From contig JAKBBE010000117.1 in NCBI GenBank assembly GCA_021826035.1, positions 1 through 8,627 on the forward strand: a stretch of 8,627 nt of DNA. Direction: 5' to 3'. Shown in pieces: positions 1 to 7,237 of the stretch. The notes beneath the pieces are model-generated. The model was not told the DNA's origin, ran no database searches, and was given only the letters and a program-made list of their open reading frames with translations. The translations under genes and the position numbers were made by a program. Position 1 is the stretch's first letter, and each line of letters starts with the position of its first letter. Origin of the DNA: Pseudomonadota bacterium. Its GTDB lineage: Bacteria; Pseudomonadota; Gammaproteobacteria; Steroidobacterales; Steroidobacteraceae.

Positions 1-533
1 TCGCGGCGCGTCCGATCGCGGGCCTGACGCTGAACGGCTCGGCGTCGTGGAACAGCGGTGAGCTGATCAATTCGCCGGCACTGATCGACAACATTGCGGG
101 TAGCCCCAACTTCGGCAAGCCGATCACTACCTACTACGTCGGTGGTGTCGCGACGCCGTTGGCCGATGTGTACGGTGCGCCGGGCTCGCCGCTCGCCAAT
201 TCGCCGCCGTTCCAGGCGAATCTGCGGGCCCGTTATGACTGGCAGGTGGGCTCGTATACGCCGTACGTCGAGGCGGGCTTCCAGCATCGCGCCCACTCAC
301 AGTCGGCGTCCGGCCACGTGGAGTCCTACAACCAGCCGGGTTGGACGACCTATGATGCACAGGCCGGCATCTCCAAGGGCGATTGGACGGTGTCGCTGAT
401 CGGCACGAACCTGACCAACGTGAACAAGAGCCTGTTCACCTCGAGCCGTCAGTTCATCCTCACCGAGGTGCCGATGCGCCCGCGTACGATCGAGCTGACC
501 TTCAGCTACGAGTTCTCCAAGCACGAGAACTAA
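1..533 (+). CDS. TonB-dependent outer-membrane receptor, C-terminal part (5' end outside window)
   Basis: The open frame enters from the left edge (first full codon at 3) and ends at TAA 531-533, giving 176 visible residues and no start. The residues read as the last strands of a TonB-dependent receptor beta-barrel: alternating polar/aromatic stretches such as LRARYDWQVGSYTPYVEAGF, then GNWTVS-like and GTNLTN-like segments (seen as GDWTVSLIGTNLTNVNKSLF), then an R-P-R-T-IELTFSYEF final strand. In this family the GxNL(T/F)N-type segment and a terminal aromatic strand are usual near the C-terminus. The protein would sit in the outer membrane and import a ligand using TonB energy; the ligand cannot be told from this part. 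The chain runs five residues (SKHEN) past the last aromatic residue, a small departure from the usual ending. A TTG at 159 could be mistaken for a start, but the frame is open well upstream. Confidence 0.85.
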   Translation, partial: AARPIAGLTLNGSASWNSGELINSPALIDNIAGSPNFGKPITTYYVGGVATPLADVYGAPGSPLANSPPFQANLRARYDWQVGSYTPYVEAGFQHRAHSQSASGHVESYNQPGWTTYDAQAGISKGDWTVSLIGTNLTNVNKSLFTSSRQFILTEVPMRPRTIELTFSYEFSKHEN

Positions 534-559
534 ACGCTGACATTTGGGCAGTCCGTAGA

Positions 560-592
560 GGGCGCCGCGCCATGCGCGGCGCCCTTTTTTTT
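560..592 (+). terminator. Rho-independent terminator after the TonB receptor
   Basis: A perfect 11-bp GC-only stem (560-570 paired with 574-584) with a 3-nt loop (CAT) is followed directly by eight T residues (585-592). It starts 27 nt after the receptor stop codon, the normal position for an intrinsic terminator. It separates the receptor transcript from the regulator-led operon that follows. Confidence 0.95.
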
Positions 593-685
593 CGGGTCGG
601 GGGATTCCGGCACCGATGATGGCGCAACGGCCGCACGTGGACATCGCTCCGGCTGCGCGCACGTCCGGTTGCGTGGGTCGAGAAA

Positions 686-751
686 TTGGCTACACGCATC
701 GAAAAAAGGCATGCTATTTGACTGCGCGGCGGCCGCTCGTCCGGCTAGTAT
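686..751 (+). promoter_or_regulatory. Possible promoter region for the LysR-led operon
   Basis: This is the most AT-rich part of the 223-nt stretch between the terminator and the LysR start, and the operon needs a promoter here. It holds TTGGCT (686-691) and TGCTAT (712-717), and TTGACT (718-723, five of six to the -35 consensus) and TAGTAT (746-751, four of six to the -10 consensus). The spacers are 20 and 22 nt, too long for a good sigma-70 promoter, so neither pair is convincing. No clear LysR-box palindrome was found. The location is supported by context, not by a clean motif. Confidence 0.25.
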
Positions 752-815
752 TCCAGCACTTCCGTCGCCGTGAATTGGTTCGCGGACCGAGTGGCCGGCG
801 AGGGAGGGTGAAGCC

Positions 816-1808
816 ATGAAAAGACCGATCGATCGACGCTGGCTGCCGCTGAATGCGCTGCGCGCCTTCGAGGGCGTCGCCAAGCACGGCAGCTTCACGG
901 CCGCAGCCCATGCGCTGCTGATCTCGCAAAGTGCGCTCTCGCGCCACGTCATCGCGCTCGAGCGTCTGATCGGGGTGCAGCTCTTTGAGCGCCGTCCCCA
1001 CGCCCTCACGCTCACCAAGGCGGGCCAGCACCTGCTGCCGGCGGTGGCCAAGTCGTTTGACCGGCTCGAATATGCGATTGACGACATCCGCAACGAGGGC
1101 GCTCCGGCGCAGCGCAGCCTGCGCGTGCAGATGCCGCCGAGCTTCGCGGTACAGCTGGCCGTGCCGATCCTGCGCGACTTCCGCGGCACCAGCACCGAGG
1201 TCGACATCGATCTGGTCAGTCCGTCGGCGGTCGGACCGCCGCTGGGGGACGTCGATGTAGCGGTGGTGTATTCGCGTCCGTCGGTCACTGACCTGGTGGC
1301 GGACCTGCTCTGGCCGGTGCGGCTACGCATCCTGTGCCATCCGCAGATCGCCGAGCGCCACCGGGGCAAGGGACTCGCCGAGTTCATCGAGGCGAATGAG
1401 ATCGTGCACGTGCGCATTGACGGTGCGCCCCGCCACGAGGCCTGGGCGCAGTTTGCGCGGCACAACGGACTCGGTGCGCTCAACGTCGAGCGCGGACTGG
1501 TCTTCGATACGGCGGTGCTCGCGGCGCAGTACGCCTTGAGCGGGCAGGGCATCTCCCTGGTCGATCCGCGGCTGTTCGCGGAGGAGATGCGCACCGGCAG
1601 GCTCGTGAGCCCCTTTGCCGAGGAGCTCGACAATGGCTACGGCTACTACCTGGTGACGCATCCTGAGGGTCTGTCCGACACGGCCATCGCGCTGTTCCGC
1701 TCATGGCTGATCGAGCGTTTCGGCCAGGAGCGCGCGGCGCAGCCGAATTTGCAGTTGGCGGTTTCGAACGACAGTGATTGGGCAAAGTTGGAGATTTCCG
1801 GTCCATGA
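816..1808 (+). CDS. LysR-family transcriptional regulator (GcvA-like)
   Basis: The 330-residue protein is a LysR-type regulator, a DNA-binding tetramer that normally senses a small pathway metabolite. Residues about 12-71 form the winged helix-turn-helix (PLNALRAFEGVAKHGSFTAA), with the recognition helix around SQSALSRHVIALE (37-49) and the wing ending in LTLTKAG. Residues about 95-300 match a periplasmic-binding-like effector domain. The P-L-N-A-L-R-A-F opening and HALTLTKAG segment resemble the GcvA group, whose founder controls glycine cleavage, but the group is broad. The start is set by ATG 816 after AGGGAGGG (801-808). The chain is somewhat longer than the usual 300-305 residues because of a polar C-terminal tail after residue 300. 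Its TGA (1806-1808) overlaps the ATG of the next gene, so it is probably co-transcribed with the enzymes it is likely to control. Confidence 0.93.
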   Translation: MKRPIDRRWLPLNALRAFEGVAKHGSFTAAAHALLISQSALSRHVIALERLIGVQLFERRPHALTLTKAGQHLLPAVAKSFDRLEYAIDDIRNEGAPAQRSLRVQMPPSFAVQLAVPILRDFRGTSTEVDIDLVSPSAVGPPLGDVDVAVVYSRPSVTDLVADLLWPVRLRILCHPQIAERHRGKGLAEFIEANEIVHVRIDGAPRHEAWAQFARHNGLGALNVERGLVFDTAVLAAQYALSGQGISLVDPRLFAEEMRTGRLVSPFAEELDNGYGYYLVTHPEGLSDTAIALFRSWLIERFGQERAAQPNLQLAVSNDSDWAKLEISGP

Positions 1809-4216
1809 GAAGCAGCGCGCGAGTGGTGGTGATCGGCGGCGGCGTCGTCGGGGCGAGTGTGCTCTATCACCTTACCAAGGCGGGCTGGCGAGACGTGCTG
1901 CTGATCGAGCGCGATGAACTCACGTGCGGCTCGACCTGGCACGCCGCCGGCGGGATGCACACGGTCAACGGCGATCCGAACGTTGCGCGCCTACAGCAGT
2001 ACACCATCAATCTGTATCGCGAACTGGAGCGCATATCCGGCCAGTCCTGTGGCGTGCACCTCACCGGGGGCATCATGCTGGCGGGCACGCGCGAGCGACT
2101 GGACTGGCTGAAGATGGCGCAGGCCCGCGGTCGTTACCTCGGCATGGACCTGCAGTTGCTCAGCGTCGATGAGGCGGCCGAGCGCTTCCCGCTGCTCGAT
2201 AAGCGCCATTTCGTCGGCGCGCTGTACGATCCGGTCGAAGGGCACGTCGATCCGTATGGGGTCACGCACGCCTATGCGAAGTCCGCGCAGATTGCCGGTG
2301 CCGAGATCGTGCGGCACACGCGGGTGGTCGATCTTAAGGCTCGCGCCGACGGCAGCTGGGATGTCATCACGGATCAGGGCAACGTGCATGCCGAGCACGT
2401 GGTCAACGCCGGTGGCCTGTGGGCGCGCGAGGTCGGTCGCATGGTCGGGCTCGAGCTGCCGATACTCGCCATGGAGCATCAGTACCTGATCACCGAGGAG
2501 GTGCCGCAGATCGCCGGCCTGCCCGAGCAGCTGCACTGCATCGACTTCGAGGGGGAGATCTACCTGCGCGAGGAGCGGCGCGGCATGCTGCTCGGCACGT
2601 ACGAGCGGGCGGGCGTGCCCTGGTCGCCACGCAGCACGCCGTGGGACTTCGCGCAGAGCCTGCTGCCGAACGACCTCGAGCGCATCGCGCCGAGTCTCGA
2701 GGTGGCCTTCGAGCACTTCCCGGCGCTCGCCGAGGTCGGCATCCGCAAAGTGGTCAATGGCCCGTTCACCTTTGCGCCCGACGGCAATCCGCTCATCGGT
2801 CCGGTACGCGGACTGACGAATTTCTGGGTTGCCTGCGGCGTGATGGCCGGGTTCAGCCAAGGTGGGGGCGTCGGCCTCGCGCTCGCGCAGTGGATGGTCG
2901 ATGGCGATCCGGGCTCGGACGTCTGGGCGATGGACGTGGCGCGCTACGGAGACTGGGCGACGCTCGCCTACACCAATGCCAAGGTTCGCGAGAACTACTC
3001 GCGCCGCTTCCGGATCCGCTTTCCGAATGAGGAGTTGCCGGCGGCGCGGCCCCTGCGCACGACGCCGATCTATGACCGGCTGGCCGCCGCCCACGCCGTG
3101 TTCGGCGAGTACTGCGGCCTCGAGCATCCGCTGTGGTTCGCGCCGAGCGCGGTCGAGGCGAATGAGCCGGTCACCTTTCGCCGTTCCAATGCTCACGAGC
3201 ACGTGGCGCGTGAGTGTCGCGCCGTAGCCGAGTCGGTTGGGCTGATCGAGACGTCCAACTACGGCAAGATCGAGGTCAGCGGACCGGGCGCGGCCGAGTG
3301 GCTCGGACGGGTGATGGCGAGCCGGATACCGCCGGTCGGTCGTATAGCGCTCGCGCCGATGCTGAACGAGCGCGGCCGACTGATCGGCGATTTCACCCTG
3401 TGCCGCATGGCCGCCGACCGGGTGCTGCTGGTGTGCACCTATGCGGCCGAGCGCTATTACCTGCGCTGGTTCGAGCAGTACCTGCCGGCCCCGGGAGTCA
3501 GCGTGCGGCCCTGCACGATGGAATATCCCGGGCTCGCGATCGCCGGCCCCGCCTCGCGCGCGCTGCTGCAAAGCCTGGTGGGCGAGGACCTGTCCAACTC
3601 ATCCTTCCCGTTCCTGTCATTCCGCCGCCTCGACGTCGGGATGATTCCGGCGCTCGTCGGACGGATCTCGTTCACCGGAGAGCTCGGTTACGAGATCTGG
3701 GTCAGCCCCGAATATCAGCGCGCGCTGTATGACCTGCTGCTCGAGGCCGGCGCGGCGCACGGCATCCGCCCGTTCGGAGGGCGCGCGCTTAACTCCATGC
3801 GCATCGAGAAGAGCTATGGCAACTGGTCGCGCGAGTTCCGGCCCATCTATGGTGCGCATGAGGCCGGTCTTGGCCGCTTCATCGACTTCAGCAAGGACGA
3901 GTTCGTCGGGCGGGCTGCCGCCCTCGCCGAGCGCGAGCACGGCGGCGAGCGCTACCTGACGACCTTTGCGCTCGATACGGACGATTGCGACGCGGCGGGT
4001 GATGAGCCGATCTGGCACCAGGACCGCGTGGTCGGCTGGGTGACCTCCGGTGCCTATGGTCACCGCGTGGGCCGTTCGCTCGCACTGGGCTACATCGAGG
4101 CGGCGGTGCGCGGGGCCGACGCCGGTTTCACGATCGAGATTCTCGGTGAGCGCCGTGCGGCCGAGCGGCTTGCGGTTCCCCCATACGACCCGAGCGGCGC
4201 GCGAATGCGCGCCTAG
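1805..4216 (+). CDS. FAD-dependent amine dehydrogenase fused to a GcvT domain (dimethylglycine/sarcosine dehydrogenase family)
   Basis: An 803-residue two-part enzyme, near the usual length of the family (about 800-850). The N-terminal DAO flavin domain (about 5-365) starts with VVVIGGGVVGAS and ends its second strand with Glu35. STWHAAGG follows, where His46 matches the His that carries covalent FAD in dimethylglycine and sarcosine dehydrogenases. A linking FAO_M-type section (about 365-420) precedes an aminomethyltransferase half: GCV_T about 425-690 and its C-terminal barrel about 705-795. Asp529, in the segment LIGDFTL, aligns with the essential Asp of T-protein. By family knowledge the flavin half oxidises an N-methyl or similar amine and the GcvT half traps the carbon on tetrahydrofolate as methylene-THF, in the cytoplasm. 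The exact amine cannot be read from sequence. ATG 1805 is chosen over TTG 1778 because the flavin strand starts at once and a GGAG lies at 1790-1793. It overlaps the LysR stop as ATGA. Confidence 0.92.
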   Translation: MRSSARVVVIGGGVVGASVLYHLTKAGWRDVLLIERDELTCGSTWHAAGGMHTVNGDPNVARLQQYTINLYRELERISGQSCGVHLTGGIMLAGTRERLDWLKMAQARGRYLGMDLQLLSVDEAAERFPLLDKRHFVGALYDPVEGHVDPYGVTHAYAKSAQIAGAEIVRHTRVVDLKARADGSWDVITDQGNVHAEHVVNAGGLWAREVGRMVGLELPILAMEHQYLITEEVPQIAGLPEQLHCIDFEGEIYLREERRGMLLGTYERAGVPWSPRSTPWDFAQSLLPNDLERIAPSLEVAFEHFPALAEVGIRKVVNGPFTFAPDGNPLIGPVRGLTNFWVACGVMAGFSQGGGVGLALAQWMVDGDPGSDVWAMDVARYGDWATLAYTNAKVRENYSRRFRIRFPNEELPAARPLRTTPIYDRLAAAHAVFGEYCGLEHPLWFAPSAVEANEPVTFRRSNAHEHVARECRAVAESVGLIETSNYGKIEVSGPGAAEWLGRVMASRIPPVGRIALAPMLNERGRLIGDFTLCRMAADRVLLVCTYAAERYYLRWFEQYLPAPGVSVRPCTMEYPGLAIAGPASRALLQSLVGEDLSNSSFPFLSFRRLDVGMIPALVGRISFTGELGYEIWVSPEYQRALYDLLLEAGAAHGIRPFGGRALNSMRIEKSYGNWSREFRPIYGAHEAGLGRFIDFSKDEFVGRAAALAEREHGGERYLTTFALDTDDCDAAGDEPIWHQDRVVGWVTSGAYGHRVGRSLALGYIEAAVRGADAGFTIEILGERRAAERLAVPPYDPSGARMRA

Positions 4217-4222
4217 AGGAGA
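4216..4222 (+). promoter_or_regulatory. Ribosome binding site fixing the start of the enolase-superfamily gene
   Basis: AGGAG at 4217-4221 lies five nt before ATG 4227 and directly follows the stop codon (4214-4216) of the preceding gene. The same reading frame stays open upstream to 4050, inside the previous gene, so this site decides that translation starts at 4227. Confidence 0.8.
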
Positions 4223-4226
4223 GCGG

Positions 4227-5414
4227 ATGCGACTGCGCGACATTCAGACCTTCGTGGTCGACAATCCCCCGCCGCATTTCGGCGGCCGATATTTCATCTT
4301 CTGCGTGCTGACCACGTCGGACGGCGTGCGCGGCGTCGGCGAGGCCTACGGCGTACCGTACGATCCACATGTGGTCGCCCGCATGCTTGAGGATGTATTC
4401 GCCCGCTATCTCGAGGACGAAGAGCCGCACGATATCGAGCGGATCTGGCGCCGAGTGTATTCGGCGGGATTCACGCAGCGGCCCGATCCATCACTGGTCG
4501 GGGTGCTGAGTGCGCTCGAGATGGCCTGTTGGGACATCGTCGGCAAGGCCGCCGGCCAGCCGGTCTACAAGCTGCTCGGCGGCCGGGTGCATGAGCGGCT
4601 GCGCACCTACACGTACATCTACCCCAAGCCCACGGACCGGACCGACGTGTACATGGATCCGGACCTGTCGGCCGAGCGCGCCGCCGAGTACGTGGCCCAG
4701 GGGTTCACGGCGGTGAAGTTCGATCCGTTCGGACCCTACAGCGCGTTCGATGGCCGGCAGCCCTCACTTGAGGCGCTGGATCGGGTCGAGCGCTTCATGA
4801 AGAAGTTGCGCGAAGCGGTCGGCTCGCGCGCGGATCTGCTGCTCGGCACGCATGGCCAGATGACCGCGGCAGGTGCGTTGCGCCTGGCGCGGCGGATCGA
4901 ACCCTACGATCCGCTATGGTTCGAGGAACCGGTGCCACCGGATGCGCCCGAGGAGATGGCCAAGGTCGCGCGCGGAACGCGCATCCCGATCGCGACCGGC
5001 GAGCGACTGACCACCAAGTACGAGTTCGCGCGGCTGCTCGACACCGGCGCCGCGGCTATTTTGCAGCTGAACCTCGGTAGGGCCGGCGGCATTCTCGAGG
5101 GCAAGAAGATTGCGGCGCTCGCCGAGGCGCGGCACGCGCAGATCGCCCCGCACCTGTATTGCGGACCGGTGGTCGGTGCGGCGAACATCCACCTGGCCAC
5201 CTGCAGCCCGAATTTCCTGATCCTCGAGGGCATCCAGAGGTGGGATGGCTTCCATGCCGAGATCCTGCGTCGCCCGATACGCTGGGAGGCAGGCTTCGTC
5301 ATCCCGCCGAGTGAGCCGGGGCTGGGTGTGGAGCTCAACGAGGAGGTGGCGCGCGCGCATCCGTATGCCGCCAAGGCGCTGCACCTGGAGATGGCCGCAA
5401 AACCCGTGCTCTAG
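4227..5414 (+). CDS. Enolase-superfamily protein, galactonate dehydratase-like with altered metal site
   Basis: The 395-residue protein has the enolase-superfamily architecture: an alpha/beta capping domain (about 1-125, with the usual EMACWDIVGKAAGQPVYKLLGG segment near its end) and a barrel (about 130-370). Family enzymes abstract the proton alpha to a carboxylate, using Mg, and most of this subgroup dehydrate sugar acids. Measured against E. coli galactonate dehydratase as I remember it, every key position lines up at a constant offset of 24: H185/H209, E209/E233, E235/E259, H285/H309 and E310/E334. Two positions differ: the first metal-ligand Asp183 is Gly207 (in GTHGQM), and dyad Asp258 is Asn282 (in QLNLGRAGG). 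K164 lies in AVKFDP and there is no K-x-K racemase motif. Ten nt separate it from the preceding gene, so it is surely co-transcribed. It may be a dehydratase of an unknown acid, an enzyme with a changed reaction, or weakly metal-bound. Fold is certain, reaction is not. Confidence 0.9.
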   Translation: MRLRDIQTFVVDNPPPHFGGRYFIFCVLTTSDGVRGVGEAYGVPYDPHVVARMLEDVFARYLEDEEPHDIERIWRRVYSAGFTQRPDPSLVGVLSALEMACWDIVGKAAGQPVYKLLGGRVHERLRTYTYIYPKPTDRTDVYMDPDLSAERAAEYVAQGFTAVKFDPFGPYSAFDGRQPSLEALDRVERFMKKLREAVGSRADLLLGTHGQMTAAGALRLARRIEPYDPLWFEEPVPPDAPEEMAKVARGTRIPIATGERLTTKYEFARLLDTGAAAILQLNLGRAGGILEGKKIAALAEARHAQIAPHLYCGPVVGAANIHLATCSPNFLILEGIQRWDGFHAEILRRPIRWEAGFVIPPSEPGLGVELNEEVARAHPYAAKALHLEMAAKPVL

Positions 5415-5477
5415 GGCCACCGCGTCATTCCCGGGACGCCGGTTGGCCGGAGTGTCGCGGAAATGCCAATCATCGGT

Positions 5478-5503
5478 CGGCTCGGTTCAACTGCTCCGAG
5501 CCG
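5478..5503. other. Hairpin-forming inverted repeat in the gap before malate synthase
   Basis: CGGCTCGG (5478-5485) and CCGAGCCG (5496-5503) form a perfect 8-bp stem around a 10-nt loop. It lies in the only sizeable gap (5415-5576, 162 nt) of the five-gene run. No T run follows, so it is not a standard intrinsic terminator. It could act as an operator, an mRNA processing or stability element, or be chance in GC-rich DNA. Nothing else in this gap could be assigned. Confidence 0.35.
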
Positions 5504-5576
5504 TCCCGTCGGTAGGATCGGCCTGTGCGTCACCATCCCGTGGGCGCGCAGGCCGACCGATGGGGGTACGCAGTTC

Positions 5577-7187
5577 ATGAACACACCAGGCTTGCCGCGC
5601 GGCGTGCGCATCGAGGCGAGGCTAGAGCCGCGCTTCGATGAGATCCTGACGCATGAGGCGCTGAGTTTTCTCGCCGATCTGCATCGGCGCTTCGAGCCCC
5701 GGCGGCGCGAGCTGCTCGCGGCGCGCAGGGCACGCCAGGCGCGTATCGACGCCGGCGAGACACCCGATTTTCTCCCCGAGACTCGTGCCATCCGCGAGGC
5801 GGACTGGCGCATCGCGCCGCTGCCGGCGGCCCTGGAGTGCCGGCGAACCGAGATCACCGGCCCGGTCGAGCGCAAGATGATGATCAATGCGCTCAATTCG
5901 GGTGCGGACTCGTACATGGCTGACTTCGAGGACTCCAGTACCCCGAGCTGGCATAACCAGGTGCAGGGCCAGGTCAACTTGAGGGATGCGACCCGGCGCG
6001 TGATTACCTTGCACAGTGGCGCAAAGGATTACCGGCTGAACGAGACGGTAGCGACGCTGCAGATTCGTCCGCGGGGCTGGCATCTCCTTGAGCGGTATCT
6101 GACCGTCGATGCTCAGCCCGTCAGTGGCGCGCTGTTCGATTTCGCGCTGTCGTTCTTTCACAATGCCCACGAGCAGCTTGCTCGTGGGGCTGGCCCGTAC
6201 TACTACCTGCCGAAGCTTGAGAGCCATCGGGAGGCTCGCCTGTGGAACGAGGTCTTTCTAGCGGCCCAGGGCGCAGTCGGACTTGCGCCCGGCACCATCA
6301 AGGCGACGGTGCTGATCGAGACGGTGCTGGCTGCATTCGAGATGGACGAGATCCTGTTCGAATTGCGCGAGCACTCGGCGGGGCTGAACGCCGGGCGCTG
6401 GGACTACATCTTTAGCGCCATAAAGAAATTCAGCAAGCGCCGCGATTTCTGCCTGGCCGACCGCGGTCGGGTGACGATGGAGGCGCCGTTCATGCGCGCC
6501 TACGCACTCGAGCTTGTCCGAACGTGCCACCGGCGGGCGGCACCGGCGATCGGTGGCATGAGCGCATTGATTCCCATCAAGTCCGACGCGCAGGCCAACG
6601 AGCGAGCGCTCGCTGGCGTACGGCACGACAAGGCGCGTGATGCCCGTGATGGATTCGACGGAGGGTGGGTGGCCCATCCGGGGCTGGTTTCGCTCGCGCT
6701 CGAGGAGTTCGTCAAGGTGCTCGGCGAGCGCCCGCATCAGCGCGAGCGCATTCCCGAGGGGCGCAGTTCCACGGCGGAGTTGCTCGATTTCCGCCCTGAG
6801 CAGCCGATTACCGAGGCCGGACTGCGCAACGACATCAACGTGGCGATCCACTACATCGGCAGCTGGCTGTCGGGCACCGGTTGCGTGCCCATACACAACC
6901 TGATGGAGGATGCTGCCACCGCGGAGATCGCGCGCGCGCAGGTCTGGCAGTGGGTGCAAAGCCCCAAAGGGGTGCTCGACGACGGACGCAAGATCGACGC
7001 GGCGCTCGTCCGCTCCCTGATCCCTGAGGAACTGCGGCGGGTCGAGTCAGCGGTGGGCGAAGCGGCTGGCGGGGGCACGTACGCGCGGGCGGCAGAAGTC
7101 TTCGAACGGCTGAGCCTCGCACCGCAATTCACGGAATTCCTGACGCTACCGCTGTACGATGCGTTGTCGGACGCTGCGGCGGCCTGA
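5577..7187 (+). CDS. aceB: Malate synthase A
   Basis: The enzyme condenses glyoxylate with acetyl-CoA and water to give malate and CoA in the cytoplasm. The 536 residues align with E. coli AceB (533) throughout, for example VERKMMINALNSGADSYMAD and LMEDAATAEI. The family signature is complete at 264-279 (REHSAGLNAGRWDYIF). Expected active-site residues are present: Arg166, Mg ligands Glu248 (LIET) and Asp276 (RWDY), and the catalytic base Asp445. The ATG at 5577 gives the normal length. An in-frame ATG at 5463 would add 38 residues with no family resemblance. The ribosome site is weak (GGGGG at 5562-5566). It follows a 162-nt gap, so it may be read through from upstream or have its own promoter. 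No isocitrate lyase gene is in the window, so glyoxylate may come from the neighbouring enzymes rather than the glyoxylate shunt. Confidence 0.97.
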   Translation: MNTPGLPRGVRIEARLEPRFDEILTHEALSFLADLHRRFEPRRRELLAARRARQARIDAGETPDFLPETRAIREADWRIAPLPAALECRRTEITGPVERKMMINALNSGADSYMADFEDSSTPSWHNQVQGQVNLRDATRRVITLHSGAKDYRLNETVATLQIRPRGWHLLERYLTVDAQPVSGALFDFALSFFHNAHEQLARGAGPYYYLPKLESHREARLWNEVFLAAQGAVGLAPGTIKATVLIETVLAAFEMDEILFELREHSAGLNAGRWDYIFSAIKKFSKRRDFCLADRGRVTMEAPFMRAYALELVRTCHRRAAPAIGGMSALIPIKSDAQANERALAGVRHDKARDARDGFDGGWVAHPGLVSLALEEFVKVLGERPHQRERIPEGRSSTAELLDFRPEQPITEAGLRNDINVAIHYIGSWLSGTGCVPIHNLMEDAATAEIARAQVWQWVQSPKGVLDDGRKIDAALVRSLIPEELRRVESAVGEAAGGGTYARAAEVFERLSLAPQFTEFLTLPLYDALSDAAAA

Positions 7188-7237
7188 GTGCGTCCCGGCG
7201 AGCGGTGGTCCTAATCTGAGAGGCGAATTGCGGCCGT

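Noticed and set aside
622..674. Imperfect inverted repeat (CGCAAC at 623-628 and GTTGCG at 668-673) in the leader
   Set aside because: Only six base pairs match perfectly across a 39-nt spacer; too weak to call an operator or RNA structure.
729..736. GCGGCCGC palindrome in the leader before LysR
   Set aside because: Short palindromes of this kind are expected by chance in GC-rich DNA and it does not resemble a LysR box.
530..1633. 367-codon open frame on the - strand across the terminator and LysR gene
   Set aside because: It runs through a strong terminator hairpin and opposite a clear LysR gene, and its product is Ser/Arg-rich without domains.
2419..3030. 203-codon + strand frame inside the FAD/GcvT gene
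   Set aside because: It is a shifted frame giving an Arg/Ala-rich product; the main frame is continuous and fits the family, so it is not evidence of a frameshift.
1991..3571. 526-codon open frame on the - strand
   Set aside because: It lies wholly opposite the FAD/GcvT gene, whose protein matches a known family throughout. The antisense product is Arg/His-rich with no recognisable domain, as expected from GC-rich DNA.
4050..4226. Longer enolase-superfamily reading frame starting inside the preceding gene
   Set aside because: AGGAG just before ATG 4227 and the start of the capping domain there fix the start.
4227..5414. Hydroxyproline-betaine epimerase or mandelate racemase identity, attractive because of the demethylase neighbour
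   Set aside because: Those enzymes use a K-x-K motif on the second barrel strand; this protein has K-F-D there and a His two residues after the first ligand position, as in galactonate dehydratase.
5463..5576. Upstream ATG that would extend malate synthase by 38 residues
   Set aside because: The extension has no family similarity, no good ribosome site, and crosses the hairpin; the start at 5577 gives the family length.
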